Shown: piece by piece, positions 21,377 to 35,000 of the stretch | Layout: every line of letters begins with the position of its first letter | How positions within the stretch are numbered: the stretch's first letter is position 1 | NCBI GenBank assembly: GCA_031763025.1 | Contig: JASSKH010000043.1 | Coordinates: forward strand, 1,384,501 to 1,448,500 | Reading direction: 5' to 3' | Length of the DNA stretch: 64,000 nucleotides | From: Macrocystis pyrifera | Lineage: Eukaryota; Sar; Phaeophyceae; Laminariales; Laminariaceae | The notes under the pieces: model-generated | Told to the model about the DNA's origin: nothing | The model's database searches: none | What the model saw: the letters and a program-made list of their open reading frames with translations, nothing else | Made by a program: the position numbers and the translations under genes

Positions 21377-21384
21377 TATTAATA

Positions 21385-23886
21385 AACTGGTAACACCTGA
21401 GACCATTTAGTTAGGTATGTTTGCGGTATATATTGCACAAGGAAGCACACTCACTCGGACTATTTCCAAACTCTAAAATTCTCGATCACGAGGGGATTGT
21501 TCACACGTTGAGTGAAGTGTGTACGGAACGAAAATCGATACTCGTTGTGCTTGCCCTCCTTTTACCGCAAAAACTCGTCCCTGAAACTCGTCGAACAGAA
21601 GTTGTGCTATGTTGCGTGTTCTCGTACGGTTTAACGCCGTATGTATGTACGTATGTGTGCACACTGTAGCATCTACCTGCTCCGGTGTAGATGAATGGAC
21701 AAACCCTACGCAGTAGTAACTATAGGAAAGACGCCTGTACGCATCCCGGTATAAAGAGTTGATATGCGCCCTCTTTTTTTCCTGTGTTATTGAGTAACTA
21801 TACTGGCTTGGCCTGCATGAAAATATAGCACAACCCTAGACAGGAACCCCTAAGAATCGCAAGAAGAGAGTATCACGTAAGAGGGGCATCGGTGTTTGAC
21901 TGTAGTTGTTTTAGTTAGCGTCAGTTGAGGACTCTGACTTCGTTGGTGCACGTTTTGCTGAAACACTCTAAAAGGTAGAGGTTAACCGATAATTTTACGG
22001 TTCCTTGCTTGAAAAGCTCTATGCTATTAGCAAGTAACCTACAACACTGATTTTTTTTTTAATATTGACGAATATCAAAACTTATATAAAAAAATAATAC
22101 CAAGACGCAACCCGACGAACGATTCCATGGCCTATTGATAGGTGAAGCAATCCTGTAGAAAAAACGCAAAACAAAACGCGCTACGACGATTTAGGGTCAA
22201 GGAGCCACGTCATTGAGGGAATATTTGGTAGAAAAAATGCTAACCCTATCGCATCACGCGTGATTTTTCGGTCGGCATTTATTTGCAGGACCAAGGGAAA
22301 ATGACATTGTGTCTGTGTTCTTGGTTCTCACTTTCGATACTCTTGTTGTTGAGGGTTCCCTTCTTCGCCGATATCTCGATGTGAAACGAACAAAGCACCA
22401 GATAGCTACTGGCACGTATGTACGTCTGGCAACGATAAACGACCACGAAAATGATAGCACTAGCACCAGCCGCACCCGCCGTACAGCCGCCCGCTTCGCG
22501 AGATACTGTGGCGAGCTTCTGCTGCTGCCAAGGTATGAGTGTGTGTGCGCGTGCGTGTGTGAACAGCAGTAGCTGCGCGCTGCGTGCTCTTCGTGGTGGT
22601 TTCCAAATAACTGTGCGAGTTTCCACTGAAATTAACGTGCCCTTTTTGGCTGGCAGGATCTGAAACTTGGCCTGCCCATTCGGATTAATGGCGGCTTTAC
22701 GTACATATGCTTGCTGAGGTCTGCAGCATATTAGGTGTGAAGGTGTGAACCACTCACTTGTTCAAACGGTAGACACCCGAGAGATCACAACCACAACAGA
22801 AATTTCACCGGATATATCTGTGTGTATAATAGTGGACGACATATTATTATCCTAGAATAGGCTCGAAAATAAAATTGTTCTTCCGAGTGAAAATCATGCA
22901 ATTTTCATGGCTTAACTTTCAAGTACGTGACATTCATGTTGTCCGCCCATGTGCCAAAAAACGTCTACCGTCTTTCGCCCGTAAACATGTCCAATATATA
23001 ACAATAATCAGTACAGCTCTGCATGTCGTACAAAAATAAGATTGTCGGAATGTTCTGCATTAAAACGGGACAACAATACAGCCCACTGCTTGGCTTTCCT
23101 GATCCCAGCCGGACTTGATCCCACCCGGATGTGATCCTGTTTGGCACCCTGCTCTCACCCACAAGGTAACGAAATCCGCAGCAGGTCGTGAGCGCGAAGC
23201 GCTAACCCTAAACGGACAGAAGTCGTCGAACGGTAAAAAATCGAGTGATTCAAAATAACAACTACCGTTACAGCAGTGGGTGTACACACGATTCCCGCAG
23301 TTCCCAAATACGAAGCTTATGCGACCACCACGGTATATACCAGGTATAAAAAACATGGTAGCACCTCAAAAAAAAGTAGAATGCACAGAGGTACCACGTG
23401 CTCAGCATGAGCATTGAATAGTCGAAGAATGTACAGTGTTGTTGCAGAACGTTACACGACATTTCCTTCTGGGGTGATGAAAAAGCGTAATTAGCCCGTG
23501 CTGCCACGTTTCAATTCAGCGCCGACAACAACCGCATCGGTCGCCGAACTTTCATCACGTTTCAGCGATTCATCCTGGATGATCTTTTCCTCGGTGATGT
23601 GATTGACTAACGCGCCCGACCGCTTAATTTGTTTTTTTTTCCGGCGATTATGGGACCTCTAACCGGCCTGAATCGCGTTCGGAGATATTTTCCACGCTCT
23701 GTGGCGCAACTTAACAACTGCCACTAGGAATCGGATCTACGAACATCACGCCATCGAAGACGGTACCCACCACTTCACAACATCCTGGCGGCACCAAAAG
23801 GACGAATACTTTTCACAGCCAGACAGGTGTTCGGCTTACTACCCCTCGCCGCTATTGCGCTTTTCGCGGCAACAGATACATTCAAC
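21385..23886. other. Non-coding stretch, nothing recognised
   Basis: Short overlapping ORFs with no motif. No repeat family recognised. Confidence 0.45.
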
Positions 23887-24010
23887 GATACAAGAACAAC
23901 AAGGAACAACGTAAGATGAAGATTTCCGCCGCAGTCGCTCCCGTCGCGATCGTCGCCCTCCACCAGTTGGGGAGCACGAGCGCTGCTCAGAATGTCATCG
24001 ATGTAGGTGA
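23775..24010 (-). pseudogene. Decayed exon-like fragment related to the one at 2.8 kb
   Basis: The minus-strand frame reads LTYIDDILSSARAPQL, a DDRDGSDCGGNLHLTL segment, then a hydrophobic run (FLVVLVSLNVSVAA) typical of a membrane helix, and a basic tail to a stop at 23,775. The first ~45 codons align with 2,791-2,933. Conservation at the protein level of D-D-I, Q-L, DRD and N/D-LHL suggests both descend from a coding sequence. I do not recognise the family. Confidence 0.5.
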
Positions 24011-24036
24011 GCAACGGGTTCGGGAGGGCACCCATA

Positions 24037-27000
24037 TTTTTTTAATGGGACATCTTCTACTGTGGGGGTAGCCTTTCAAAGTAAATTTATGAAGGAATAG
24101 GGGCGAGGTTCCTCTTCCCGTTAACCTCCTTAGTTCGCCGGTCTACCTGAACCTATTGATGTCCTTCGCATCTCTTTTTCTAAGAGTTTTCGTCTCCACA
24201 ATGGTACAGCAGCAGTCATACAGAAGTGAACTACCTGACGGCGTCAGAAAAAAAAAGAAGTGTCATATGAACAGCGCCTAGGTCATGGGATTTCCCATCG
24301 GGTCGCACATCCTGTTTGCTCAAGGCGTGAGGGTTTCTGTGGGACATAGAGCGCCTCAACAGAGGAGAACATCGAAACATTTATTAGACGCTCCGCCTAT
24401 AGCGAAGAATGCCTCACGGTCGCAGCTCGATGAATGATCGTAGAACCTGTTGCACGTCGGTAAAATACCGGGGCGGATCACGTCCGGTTTTCGATGATAC
24501 GGAAACAGCGCTTGCACCAATCGCGAAGCTCCGTAAGGTGCTGGTCGAGTGGCGTCAAGTGCGTGAAATGATAAATGTAGCTTACACCTGTAAGACTCGA
24601 TTGGGATTGGTTACATTGGACTACAGCGACAAGATTTGTTTCAGTTGTTTAGTATGTCGGGAGAGGGAGGGGGGAGATTGCTACAAACAGATACTACTAC
24701 GGGCCTTTAGAACGTGAGAGTTGATAGTGTTCGGTTCAACTTCTACAACAGAAGCAAAATTTATAATCAAAATGGTGAATGTGCGCACAATGGGCTCCAA
24801 GACAGTACGCCCATACTTTCCTAACCCTCGGGGAATGTTCACTAGTTATCAACACTGTTACACGCGCCGCGCGTTGTCACAACAAGCACACATCCATTAC
24901 GGCATGGGAGGCTACTTCGAGGGGAAAGTTAAACAATCAGTATTCGTCATACATTCTTCTTGCCGTTCCCCTTTCGTGGTTTATCTATTCCTCCTCATTT
25001 TTTCGAATATACGTTTAGTACCATGGGTTTGTTCGTGGTGTTGTTCGGTTGCAGCTGAAACGGGATGGCATATCACAGTTCGTTGGTACCGTCTCAAATA
25101 CGGACTGGCATGATACCTCTGGTGCACACTATTTCATACTTGTTTGTTTCTCTCTCTCGTCGATATTCAGCTCTGTTACAGTCTGTTTGGTGACGACAGG
25201 CAGGGTTTCAGGCAAGTGAACTGAAGTGACAACAGCATCATCATCACCATAGAGAAGCTACTGAAGCGTTGATAGCACCCATTCAAAGATTTACAATGTA
25301 GCCGGAACCAGCTTTGGTGCACAAGGTTATTCGGAGTAAGGTAGCTTGTCCTGTCCGGTACTCGGACGGCATGTGATGATGAACGTCATTCACTACAGGC
25401 CCTGTCTTGCATTTACTTGAGGCTGCGGCCCGAGCAAATAGGTATCGGTGCCATGCGACGCGGGGCTTCGCGCACGGTATTCGCAGCGCGCGGAGGATAC
25501 TGTTGCTTAAATAGGACGTTGCCTGCTTGTAGAGAACACTGTTCCCTGTACACTGCCGTGTATGGGAGCTTACGTAATGGACAAACATATTTCGCAACCT
25601 CTGGATCATACATTTTGCTGACCCGGTAGACCAATGATAATTGAAATGCACGCATGATGTTGTGCTGCCTAGCGCCACCTCGGGCGCGTGCTCTGCGTGT
25701 CCTCGGAATGTACTTCCGGTATAAAAAAAGTCACATTTTTTCGCCTAGAATACGACGATATACAACTCGAGGCTGACGCATTTACCAGTCTAGTACCAGT
25801 CACATGGTATATATCAAGAGCTGACTTCGTGATGAACGAATACCAGATGGATTGTCGATCATGTGGGCTACATCAAAGGTGGACGGGACCATCCCCATGC
25901 AGAATGTGGTCGTACATAAGTCCTAGTGAAAACCTTGAACAATGTAGCATTATATTATTCGAACCCAGTATAGAGTTATCGTAACCTGGTGAGGTTTGTT
26001 ACATTGTTCAACGCCTCGATAATGACGGATATTTTACCCACTCTACGCCCGCGAAGTGTCCCCGCCATTATGTATAACCGCAAGCGGGCGTCATATGCTC
26101 ATCGCACGACAACGAGCGCCGGGAAGCGTTCAAGTTGGACCAATGTTTTGCACGACACTCCGTCACATCTCGGATGCATTCGCCAAGGTAGCTGTTTTGG
26201 TGTTTTTATTTTACTCGGGCAGAATGCGACTACAGTACGTTCCATTGCTATCAAACGCTGTTGCCGTCGACGTTCACATCGAAATATGTCGCTCTGGTCT
26301 TGCGGCCGTTCCATCAAGCGAACCCCAGCAGGGCATATGAAGATGGTATGACTCGTAAGCCACGCCAGATCAATGTTCAACCCACGCTGCCCGCACAAAT
26401 GACGAACTCACCGATTTGTAGAAGTGCTTTCGCCAGAGCGGGGCAACCTCTTATATTCGACCGGGTACAGCCTGTCGAGGTCGGCAGCATCGTTCTTGAG
26501 CCCCAGTGTTATATTGGGCAACTATATATGATGTTGTGCAGGATCTCTTGGGTTGGTAACTTAACTAGCGGTACTAGATTCCATGCGGTACAACAACTGG
26601 AGCTTGCGCAACGGGGGCCGTTCGGGATCACCGCTTTCCATCCCGCTGACTTTATCGACGAAAGAACCGCCCGATTTACTTGCAGTCTCCCAAAGCTTGG
26701 TGCATGGCTAGATCCATGTTACGCTAAATGTCCACCTGTTTTGTTTTCTGAAGTTCGTCACCCGAGAAGCCGGGTTAATCACCTCAGAGGTTGGCTACTC
26801 CCGCTCTAAACTAGCTCGCCGACAAGCTGTAATCTCAGCCCGACATACCATGTGACCATAAATTAAAAACCAAAAACACACATTCCACGATGATCACATC
26901 ATCGGGTAGTTCTTCAGCTCGGGACCACAGTTCGGTCTGGAAAATATGCGGCTAAACAAACGTGCTAACCATACGGTAGCACGCGTCGCTGGAGCCGGTC

Positions 27001-28177
27001 GCGTTATTTACCGCGTTTGTGCGACCCCTTTTATCATACTTGATATGTCCTGGAAGTATTCAGTGTCTCGTGCCGGGAGCGAATGTTGGTCACGTTTGGC
27101 GGAGCCCCATCACGGCATGGGTCAGCGCGTGTTTACGCCGCGCTGAACGGAGGAGCATGTGCGTTGTCGAATCGAACGAAGTAGCAGGGCCGAAGACCGG
27201 CTCGACATCGGGGCACCATAAACACTTCACCATCTTGCCTCCCCCGAGGATGCCAGGAGACAGCATTTTACCCCATTAACAGACAGCAATTTTGCCTTGA
27301 CGCTCCTTTGCTGACGCCAAACTACTAGGTTTATGTGTGGAACACTCGGCCTTCCACACATGACAGCGCATGGTTTGTGTTGCTTTATTTGTCTCCTTAC
27401 ATCTTTGGCTTCCCCCGGCGGTCATGTGCGCCCGTGTAAAGTCTTTTTTTTTTGTCCGCGCAAACCGTTTACCGGTTGGTTCTAGGGTCTAGGGCTTTGG
27501 CCCATACGATTCACACGGGGCTGTCAATGATGTTTAATTTTGTACAATTTTGTTTGTCTTCTCCGGCTTACATATGTTCGCACCTATCACTTGATTGCAA
27601 CTCTGCCTCGCCCCTCATCCAGATGATGCCTAGACGACGTCCATACAGAAACACTCCGCAGCTGTTGACCTGCGAATACCGCGGGTGGTTGTCGTCACTA
27701 AAAATGACACCGTTTCTTTCGAAACCACTTCTAAAAAAACGTGTGATCCAACTGCAGCTCAAATATTTAAGCTGCGTGAGTACCAAGGAAAGCGTCGGCC
27801 GTCGTTATCATGTCATTCGCTGTTTTTTTTCCACGGAGTATAGTAATGGTTAAACGTCCCAGCAGATGAGGTACGAGGTATCACCCGAATAAACGTTTTC
27901 AGGAGGCAATGCCACGGTGTACGTTTCACCTGCCATCTCGTTTAGCTGGCTGGTCGCTCGAGCAACTTCATACCTTGTAAAAACAATGGCTGGCTCGCAA
28001 CATGTATTATCAGTAGGTAAGGAGGGCCACCTCTATTTTTCACTATCACGGTTTGGCCTATCGGGCAAGTAGGCGTGTCCTCTACTCAAAAAGCAGGAAG
28101 TGGTTCGGAAAATGCCTGTTGGCGCAACGTAGCAACGAATGGCTGGAGGTGAGCACACAGAAAAAAAAAGAGGACTA
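24037..28177. other. Long non-coding stretch, nothing recognised
   Basis: The largest ORF (26,261-26,809, 182 codons) has no domain and is within chance expectation. No RNA gene or repeat family is supported. Confidence 0.45.
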
Positions 28178-28281
28178 TTACGGGGGACCATAGTAAAAAG
28201 GACCAAATATTGTGGGTAAAAATAAGTTAATATTTAATTTTTGTGTATACGATAGGGCCTATTAACTATGGACTCACGGAA
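28178..28281. mobile_element. MITE-1 copy 4 (104 bp)
   Basis: Left end TTACGGGGGACCATAGTAAA, right end CTATTAACTATGGACTCACGGAA, flanked by TA at 28,176-28,177 and 28,282-28,283. The right TIR carries point changes. It lies about 500 bp upstream of the first recovered exon of the beta-helix gene. Confidence 0.85.
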
Positions 28282-28781
28282 TAGTATTAATTGGATGCAA
28301 AGGTTGGGTAGTTGCAGCTCGGCTGTCTTGTGTATTATGGCTGACAATGAGGAGAATTAAGTGACACCCTTCAACCGTGGAGGCGTTTTGCAAAACAAAA
28401 ACGCGTGTAATATGCCGAACCCATGTAAGACTGCAGCCTTGGTTAAGGGATATACATTTTAAAACTCTAGTTGTTTTTCCCGTAAACGGGACTTAAGTCT
28501 TCAAAAGACTGCTCTGACGCACAATACCATGGTTTATACCCTACAGCATAAATCAGTGTGGTTCAAAGGATGACCGAAGATACACCGCACACTTGCGGAT
28601 GTTCAACGAACCGTATGGACCCCGAAACTGTACTCTCAGATTTTGCTTGACATTGCTTCGACCTGCACACTATGCCTGCCGTTGTATCACAGACCCTAAA
28701 CATCGCGTTCCGTCTCCATCTTTATTTTATGTTTTCCGTTGCACGGCCGACTCAACTGCGCACCACATGCTTCGCGGGAAG

Positions 28782-29050
28782 GCTCCTGTGCGGAACTGCA
28801 GCAAGCGGTAGACCTCACTGTCAGCTCAGGAGACACAGACGCCGTTTTGACCTCGGCCGGGATAGCTTGTGACAAGTGGACCACTTTCGAGGTCATGAAC
28901 AGCAAGCTCAAGCTCGTGGCCCAGGATGGGGGGTCGTTTGCCGATGACCAGGTGTACGCATTCGAGAACGTCCGGTTCCTGGTGTCGTCCGGGGTGCTTC
29001 GGGCAGACGTTGCCCTGTCGTTTACAACGGGTGCCGACGACAAGCGCCAG
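28782..29050 (+). CDS. Beta-helix gene, first recovered exon
   Basis: Begins after the AG at 28,780-28,781 (2 nt of a split codon, then SCAELQQAVDL) and ends CAG|GTGTGG in phase 0. It encodes the N-terminal cap (about 89 residues; AFENVRFLVSSG, ADVALSFTTG). The upstream exon is unknown. A hydrophobic ATG-led peptide at 28,672 (LHLYFMFSVA) is in another frame, so either a small upstream exon or a frame break separates it. Confidence 0.75.
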
Positions 29051-32000
29051 GTGTGGGAGTTTTGAAATTAAGTGTGATTGCAAGTGTGTGCTGTGTGATT
29101 GCTGGTGTGTACTTTGTGCGTTGTGTTCGCGGGGTGGAGTTGAGGTTGTTTCGGCGTGCGTAGATGGAAGTGTGAGTGTGGAAACAACACCATGGTAGTG
29201 ATCGTGTCTCATTGTCGACGCCTCTCACCTGAGAAGCTTGGTTGAACACATCAACGAACACCTGACATCGAACACGTTCGTTCACAACACGAATAAACTA
29301 CCTCTCTCTGGGCTAGTGCCAAACCATGGAATCTCGGTACAGCATCAAACTGTTCGGCAGTTGCGCACTTGAGGAGCTTAGCCGGTCAAACCCATTTGGC
29401 AGGAGCGATGCAGTTTCTACCGTGGAGAGAGTCGTGAGGATTGGTATGGATGTAGGTTTTGTGGACATACGCCTTCCCGGACGTCGTCGGGACGCCAGTT
29501 CGTGATGTCGATATTCTCTCTTTTGAAGGTCTGGAGTAATTGCACAAAAACACACGAACTCAAAAGCACTATACGCGTAACCCGAACGTACAGTCCTGTT
29601 GCGTAGTTGCAATAGAGCGTTGGGACACCTCCTCCGTCGGGTGAGAGCGCCGTCGGCTGTGTGTAAATTAGAACGAGGGATGAACGGTGTCTAGATACAG
29701 TCTTTTTCATGACAATTATACGATTATGTACCTTGATTAAATGGCCCGAATGTCGAAAAACAGTGAAGATACAGTTGCCTCGTCCCGCCCTAGGGCTTGC
29801 ACATTTTATCTCGATGTTGTAGAGTGGTAGACTGCGTATCAGCAGGGCGGATAGTTGTACTCCTGCAGTATGTTGGGTTTTGCACTAGCGCATCGAAAGT
29901 TTTAATGTATTGCGTGAACGAACTACTTGAGAGTCATGTTTCGGGTGACGAGATACTTTGAGCTCCTCGTGTTAGAAGCTCCTAAAAGAAACGCATCTCG
30001 TCCGCCGTGTCCTTGCTCAAATACACGTGGCTTTTGAAGGCTCGCGTGGCACCAGATACGCGGTTTGGGAACAAGTATCGCTTTTTGTGACCCGGATAAT
30101 TTGATCCAAGAATAAATATGTAGGGACGAGGGCTACTAAACTCTGAAACTGTACCCTATTCTCGAGCGGGCGCGGTTGGCGACAAGCGATGCCCCAACTA
30201 CTTTGAAACCTTGCGACGATGTTGGTTGTGTTATATGGACATCAATTGTCCGAATGGTGGGGGTCGCGAGCTGAGGAGGTGTCACCCCGTTGTAGGATTT
30301 GCACATTTTGTCTCATTTTTGTATGACCAGTTGTGCTCTTGAAGCCGGCAACTGCTGATTAGTATTCTGTCTTTAAGACTAGCACATAGGAGTGTTGACC
30401 GGTTTGTACCTACAAACTTCCTCAAATACATCGTTCGGGTGGGATATTGAGCTCTTCTTGAGAGGAGCTCAGACAACACGGCGCCAACGATGCGTGCAGC
30501 GATAGATGTAGCCATTTTTTTTGCCAGTTTCAATTCGGACTGGCGGAGGTCCGTCACTGTAAGGGACTAGGCAATATCGTCATCCATGTTCGTTTTGCCT
30601 GCAATACTGTTCGAACAACGCCTCCGATGAGGTCAAGCGACCGCAGCTTTTGTTGAAGAACCGGTTTTGAGAGAGATATCTAGTTCATCAAGTTGGGAGC
30701 CTCCGATAATATTCACACTTCTGTGCTAGCACACTTCAACCTCTACCGCGATACTGCTCGAGCATTTCCTCTTTTGCGTTTCAGGAGATATTTCGCCAAA
30801 CATTGTAGATTGACCTTGTTCATCGAGAATGCTACGGTATGTGTCTAGTTCGGGAATTCAGTCAATGTGAGGGATACGGTTCTCTTCAAACGGGAACCCT
30901 GAGAACGATTCGAGCCTTCACCCCTGGTCTATAGCTTATCTCTCTGTCAAAATCGGTGAAATGGTTATGGGGCTTTCGCCCACCGGTTAATGTGCAACAC
31001 ACAAGCACTCACACAGCCATTCGCCCACCCACCCATCACCCCGACATCCCCGCTGAACTGTATATAACGCTTTCTGCTGGACCAGGAAGTTAACGGCGGC
31101 GTTCTCAACGTTGCCGAAGGCGGTTACGCTCGGTTCAGGTCCGACTTGTCCATTACCGACGTTACGATCCGAAGCGTCACCGACGAGGGCTCCGACATTT
31201 CACCGGACACTTGGTTCGGGGGCTGCATCTACAACGAGGTGTGAGGAGCTCTTCGAAATACCCGCGTGTAGGGACACTTTTCTGACTTGACGGGAACCTA
31301 AACATTTACGTCGGCAGTTACCTCGTGTTTATCGCATGGGTGATTACGTCGGTAGTTACCCCTGCTGTAGTATCTTCTTAACTTTTTCGAAGGCAGTATT
31401 GTGAATTTTGCTGTATGAGCAACGTGAGTGGTAAGGGTACATCTAAAGTGTCTGAGGCTCCACGAAATAGACGGTGCGTATACGACGCATGTCGTGATGG
31501 GAAGTAGCACAATTTGCCTGAAAAGCATGAGGGGGCTCCTTAACCCGAAAGTCGTTGGAATTCTATTACATATCCTACGATTCATTTGCGAATACTACCG
31601 AGACCAAGGGTCAGTTCATCGGGGGTTTCTTTTCGAATGTTTATCAACCGTTGCACGGAAGGGCGAGGTGTAGACCTCCTTATGACGGGACCCTCCGAAA
31701 CGGAATGGTGCGCCTGTACCTCATCATGTGTTATACGACAGTTGATAACACGCCCCCTGGCATGACGTTCGAGACTAACTTTGCGCACGACCACGGCAAA
31801 ATGGCTGGAGGGGGTTACAGGGGAGGGGCGGGTCTCCTCGAGAAGTTTGCATAAGAAGATACCTCGGCGTTTGAGAATGTGCCCACTGTCGAGAGCATCT
31901 GCTTCATAATTCGTCCGATGGGGTATGCCATCTCGTCACCCGTGATACACGGTAAACGTATAATGCGCTACCTTACGAACAATAGCGGTGGGTTGACATA

Positions 32001-35000
32001 TTCGCTGGTATTCTATAGAATAGCCAGTGTTTTGTGAAACCCCTTATATATTCCATCGGCGTCCGAGGCGTGGTTTCGTTTCAAGGGACCCCGAGATATG
32101 AAATTCACCTCAACGTCCTACCCAGCATCAATGTCCGAAGCTAACTGTATGGGAATAGGCCCCGCTATGATAAGGAACGCTGGTACACGAGAGACATCTA
32201 ACCCCGAAAACGGCCAAGAGGATTCCTTCAAACGGGCTCCCTATCTTAGACTGAGGTGGCACGCGTGGGTCTAGGGAGTTTCTTTCTAGGAACAGGGGAG
32301 CCCCAAGATGAACGAAAAACACAAACATGACTATTGCGCCAGGGGTGGTGTCTTGTACATGATCCTAGTGCTGGACAAGGTGTGCACGGTACGTACGGGT
32401 TTTGCATAGTCGGACTAAATCACAATCCGTGCAGCATTACAAGCCGTCCGCGGGGTAGGCTGCAGTACTCGTCGGAGAGGGCAGTGAGACAAAAAGCATG
32501 CGCCCTGATATACCTGTGACTTGCTTTCACGCTCCGCTGTGTATGTGTTTCAAGACATAAATAAGATCTGTATTAAGGTGGTTGATTGGACAACGTATAC
32601 CTGGTATATGTCGGTCACGTGGTCGACATCTACTCGGAAACTGGTACGCTGGATCGGGTTTGTGATATTTCGTCGGTTTTTCATCTCTTTTCCGTACAAG
32701 TGGCGTGGTTTTGAACATTTTAGAACCTAAGCTATCATTGTAAGTACTTCTTGCGTATCATCTAAGAAACAAGCAACAACAAAAGCACACACATATCCGG
32801 GATGTCTGGCACCGAGCACAACATTTACAAGAAAAACAAGAGCAATACATGAACAGGTTTCATTACTTTAATTCGGATATCGTAAGGGTAGCGCCAAGTA
32901 GCTGCGGCAGCGCCATCGGAGCGTCGTCCACATCCCTTTGAGACCAATAGCGTTTGTGATGTACATGGGTTTACGGTAGAGGTTTCACATTTGTGGCGAA
33001 AACATTTCCAAGACACCGCAACACCCTTAAGAGATGCCAGGTGAAGGAGGTGCAGTACCACAGACGTGGGAACATCTGTTAGTGCTGAAGGTGCACGCCC
33101 AACACATCTCAAGCATCACTTGTATTCACATATTTCTCTCCTTCGACATCCGCAATATACCTTGCGGGGACACAGGAGCGTCACCAAAAACAGGGTGAGC
33201 GCCTCATGTTTCCTGCTGAGATGGCGCGTTTGAAGAAACATACAGGAGGCAGGGCGGGACGTGGAGTAGATCTACGTCGTGGAGGCAATAGGTTCATTTT
33301 CCTCAGTTACACCCTCACGTACTACTGCACGTGCAATTTGTCCGTGAATGTTGTTAGTATTGCCTTGCTTGTGACACTCCACCCGTTGTTTTCACACTTT
33401 TCTCCTTGCGCGATCAATGTGTGTTGCCATTGTTGAACATTATCGGAGGCCAAACATGAAACAACACATACCAAAACGTGATACAAACCAAAATACGTAT
33501 ATAGAATGTTTCACAGGCATTTGGATCACGCTCTATGTTGCAAATGGTGTCACAATTTCACACGACTTTCAGTCAAAAGACTGAAACACTCTTGACCGAC
33601 TGGTGTTACGGGATCTCCAGGGAAGGGCCCGTTTCGAAGGCAAATTTTTCGCGTCGGACTGCGCCACCGTCGGAGGCGGTGAGAGCGCTCCCGGCAACGG
33701 AGGAGGCATTTTCAACGGGGCGACCGGGGACATCGTGTTCAAGGGCGAGATGGAGATGTCCGACTGTGGAACGTTTGTAAGCACCCCCCCTTACCCTCCC
33801 CCCGTATATACCGCCTTCTAGTGATCCGTGCTACCACTATCACCTTCCGAGCATGCTCCGGTGTCGAGACGACGTAGTCGCGAGCATCGATGTGGGCCTG
33901 ATTCGGGAGTTTGACCCCCAGTATCGCTTCCTGGCGCCGTCAAGACGTTCAGGCCACCGTGAGGTTTTCAAAACTCGGTTCAGAACTATTTCTCCACTAG
34001 ACGGTATTGCAGTCGCTTGATCATCAGTGGTGGGCATGAACTGGTGTAGTAGGCACTTTTTCGGTCGCAGATACTGAGCAGTACCGGTCGAACGTCTACA
34101 TTCAGCTTGGTGATAGAGTCGACTACTATCATACAGTTTGCTGTACATGTTCGTACAGGCTCCAACGGCCGCAGGGTTGTTATGTCTAAGGAATACTCGA
34201 TCTGCAAAGTTATATTGCTCTTTTTGGCGTCCACCATTTTGAGGATCTTGATTTCAGGAGAACGTTCGGACGTTTAATCCAGAGCAAGGTCGGGCCGTGA
34301 AAACATTACAAGCCTAATACTGTCGGCATAATTTCAAGAGAGATTCTGAAGTTACGGCGTGAGTTCTTCTCTTGAGGGGAGCCGTCCGTTCTGAGTGGTT
34401 TACCCACCACGTTTGTTCACCTATCGCATTACCCGTCCAACTATCCGTTCTGAGTGGTTTGCCCACCACGTTCTTTCACCTATCGCACTATCCGTACACC
34501 AAAACATATCCAAGTACTTGCAGAACGTACAACCAAGGTCTATATCCTTCCACGTTTAGGTCCACTGACCCGCCCCCTTTTTCGTTGGATTGGATGCTTT
34601 AATGTGCAGGACAACGAGGGCAACGAAGGTGGAGCGATATACAACGAGGGGAAGGTTACCATGTTCCAACCCGCCAACTTTTTCGACAACGCTTGTGCGG
34701 TGCGTGATGAGATAGGGCTGTCGATATCTCGTCGAGAGATTTGCAGTCGCTGTAGTGAACACGCTTTGCTGAAGGTTCATACCGTGGTGGAAGATGTATG
34801 TGGACGCGGAGAACAACATCTGTATTCAATCACTGGACCCCGTAGCGTATATAGGTGTCTGTGATCCAAACTTTATTATGTAACCGACTTCGTGTCGGCT
34901 CCCCTCCCCCGCTGTTTTGAGAGTATACAGACGCAAAAACGTCGGATCCAGACCTAACGAGACACCAAAGAACGATGATGGAACACATACGCGCCCTCCC

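Noticed and set aside
26261-26809. 182-codon plus-strand ORF as a gene
   Set aside because: No domain, no splice or promoter context, overlapped by ORFs in other frames. ORFs of this size are expected by chance in 64 kb when alternative starts are allowed.
31555-32035. Extra coding exon in intron 2 of the beta-helix gene
   Set aside because: The frame is long apart from one TAA, but it lacks the GGAI coil pattern, and adding it would break the phase-0 continuity between exons 2 and 3.
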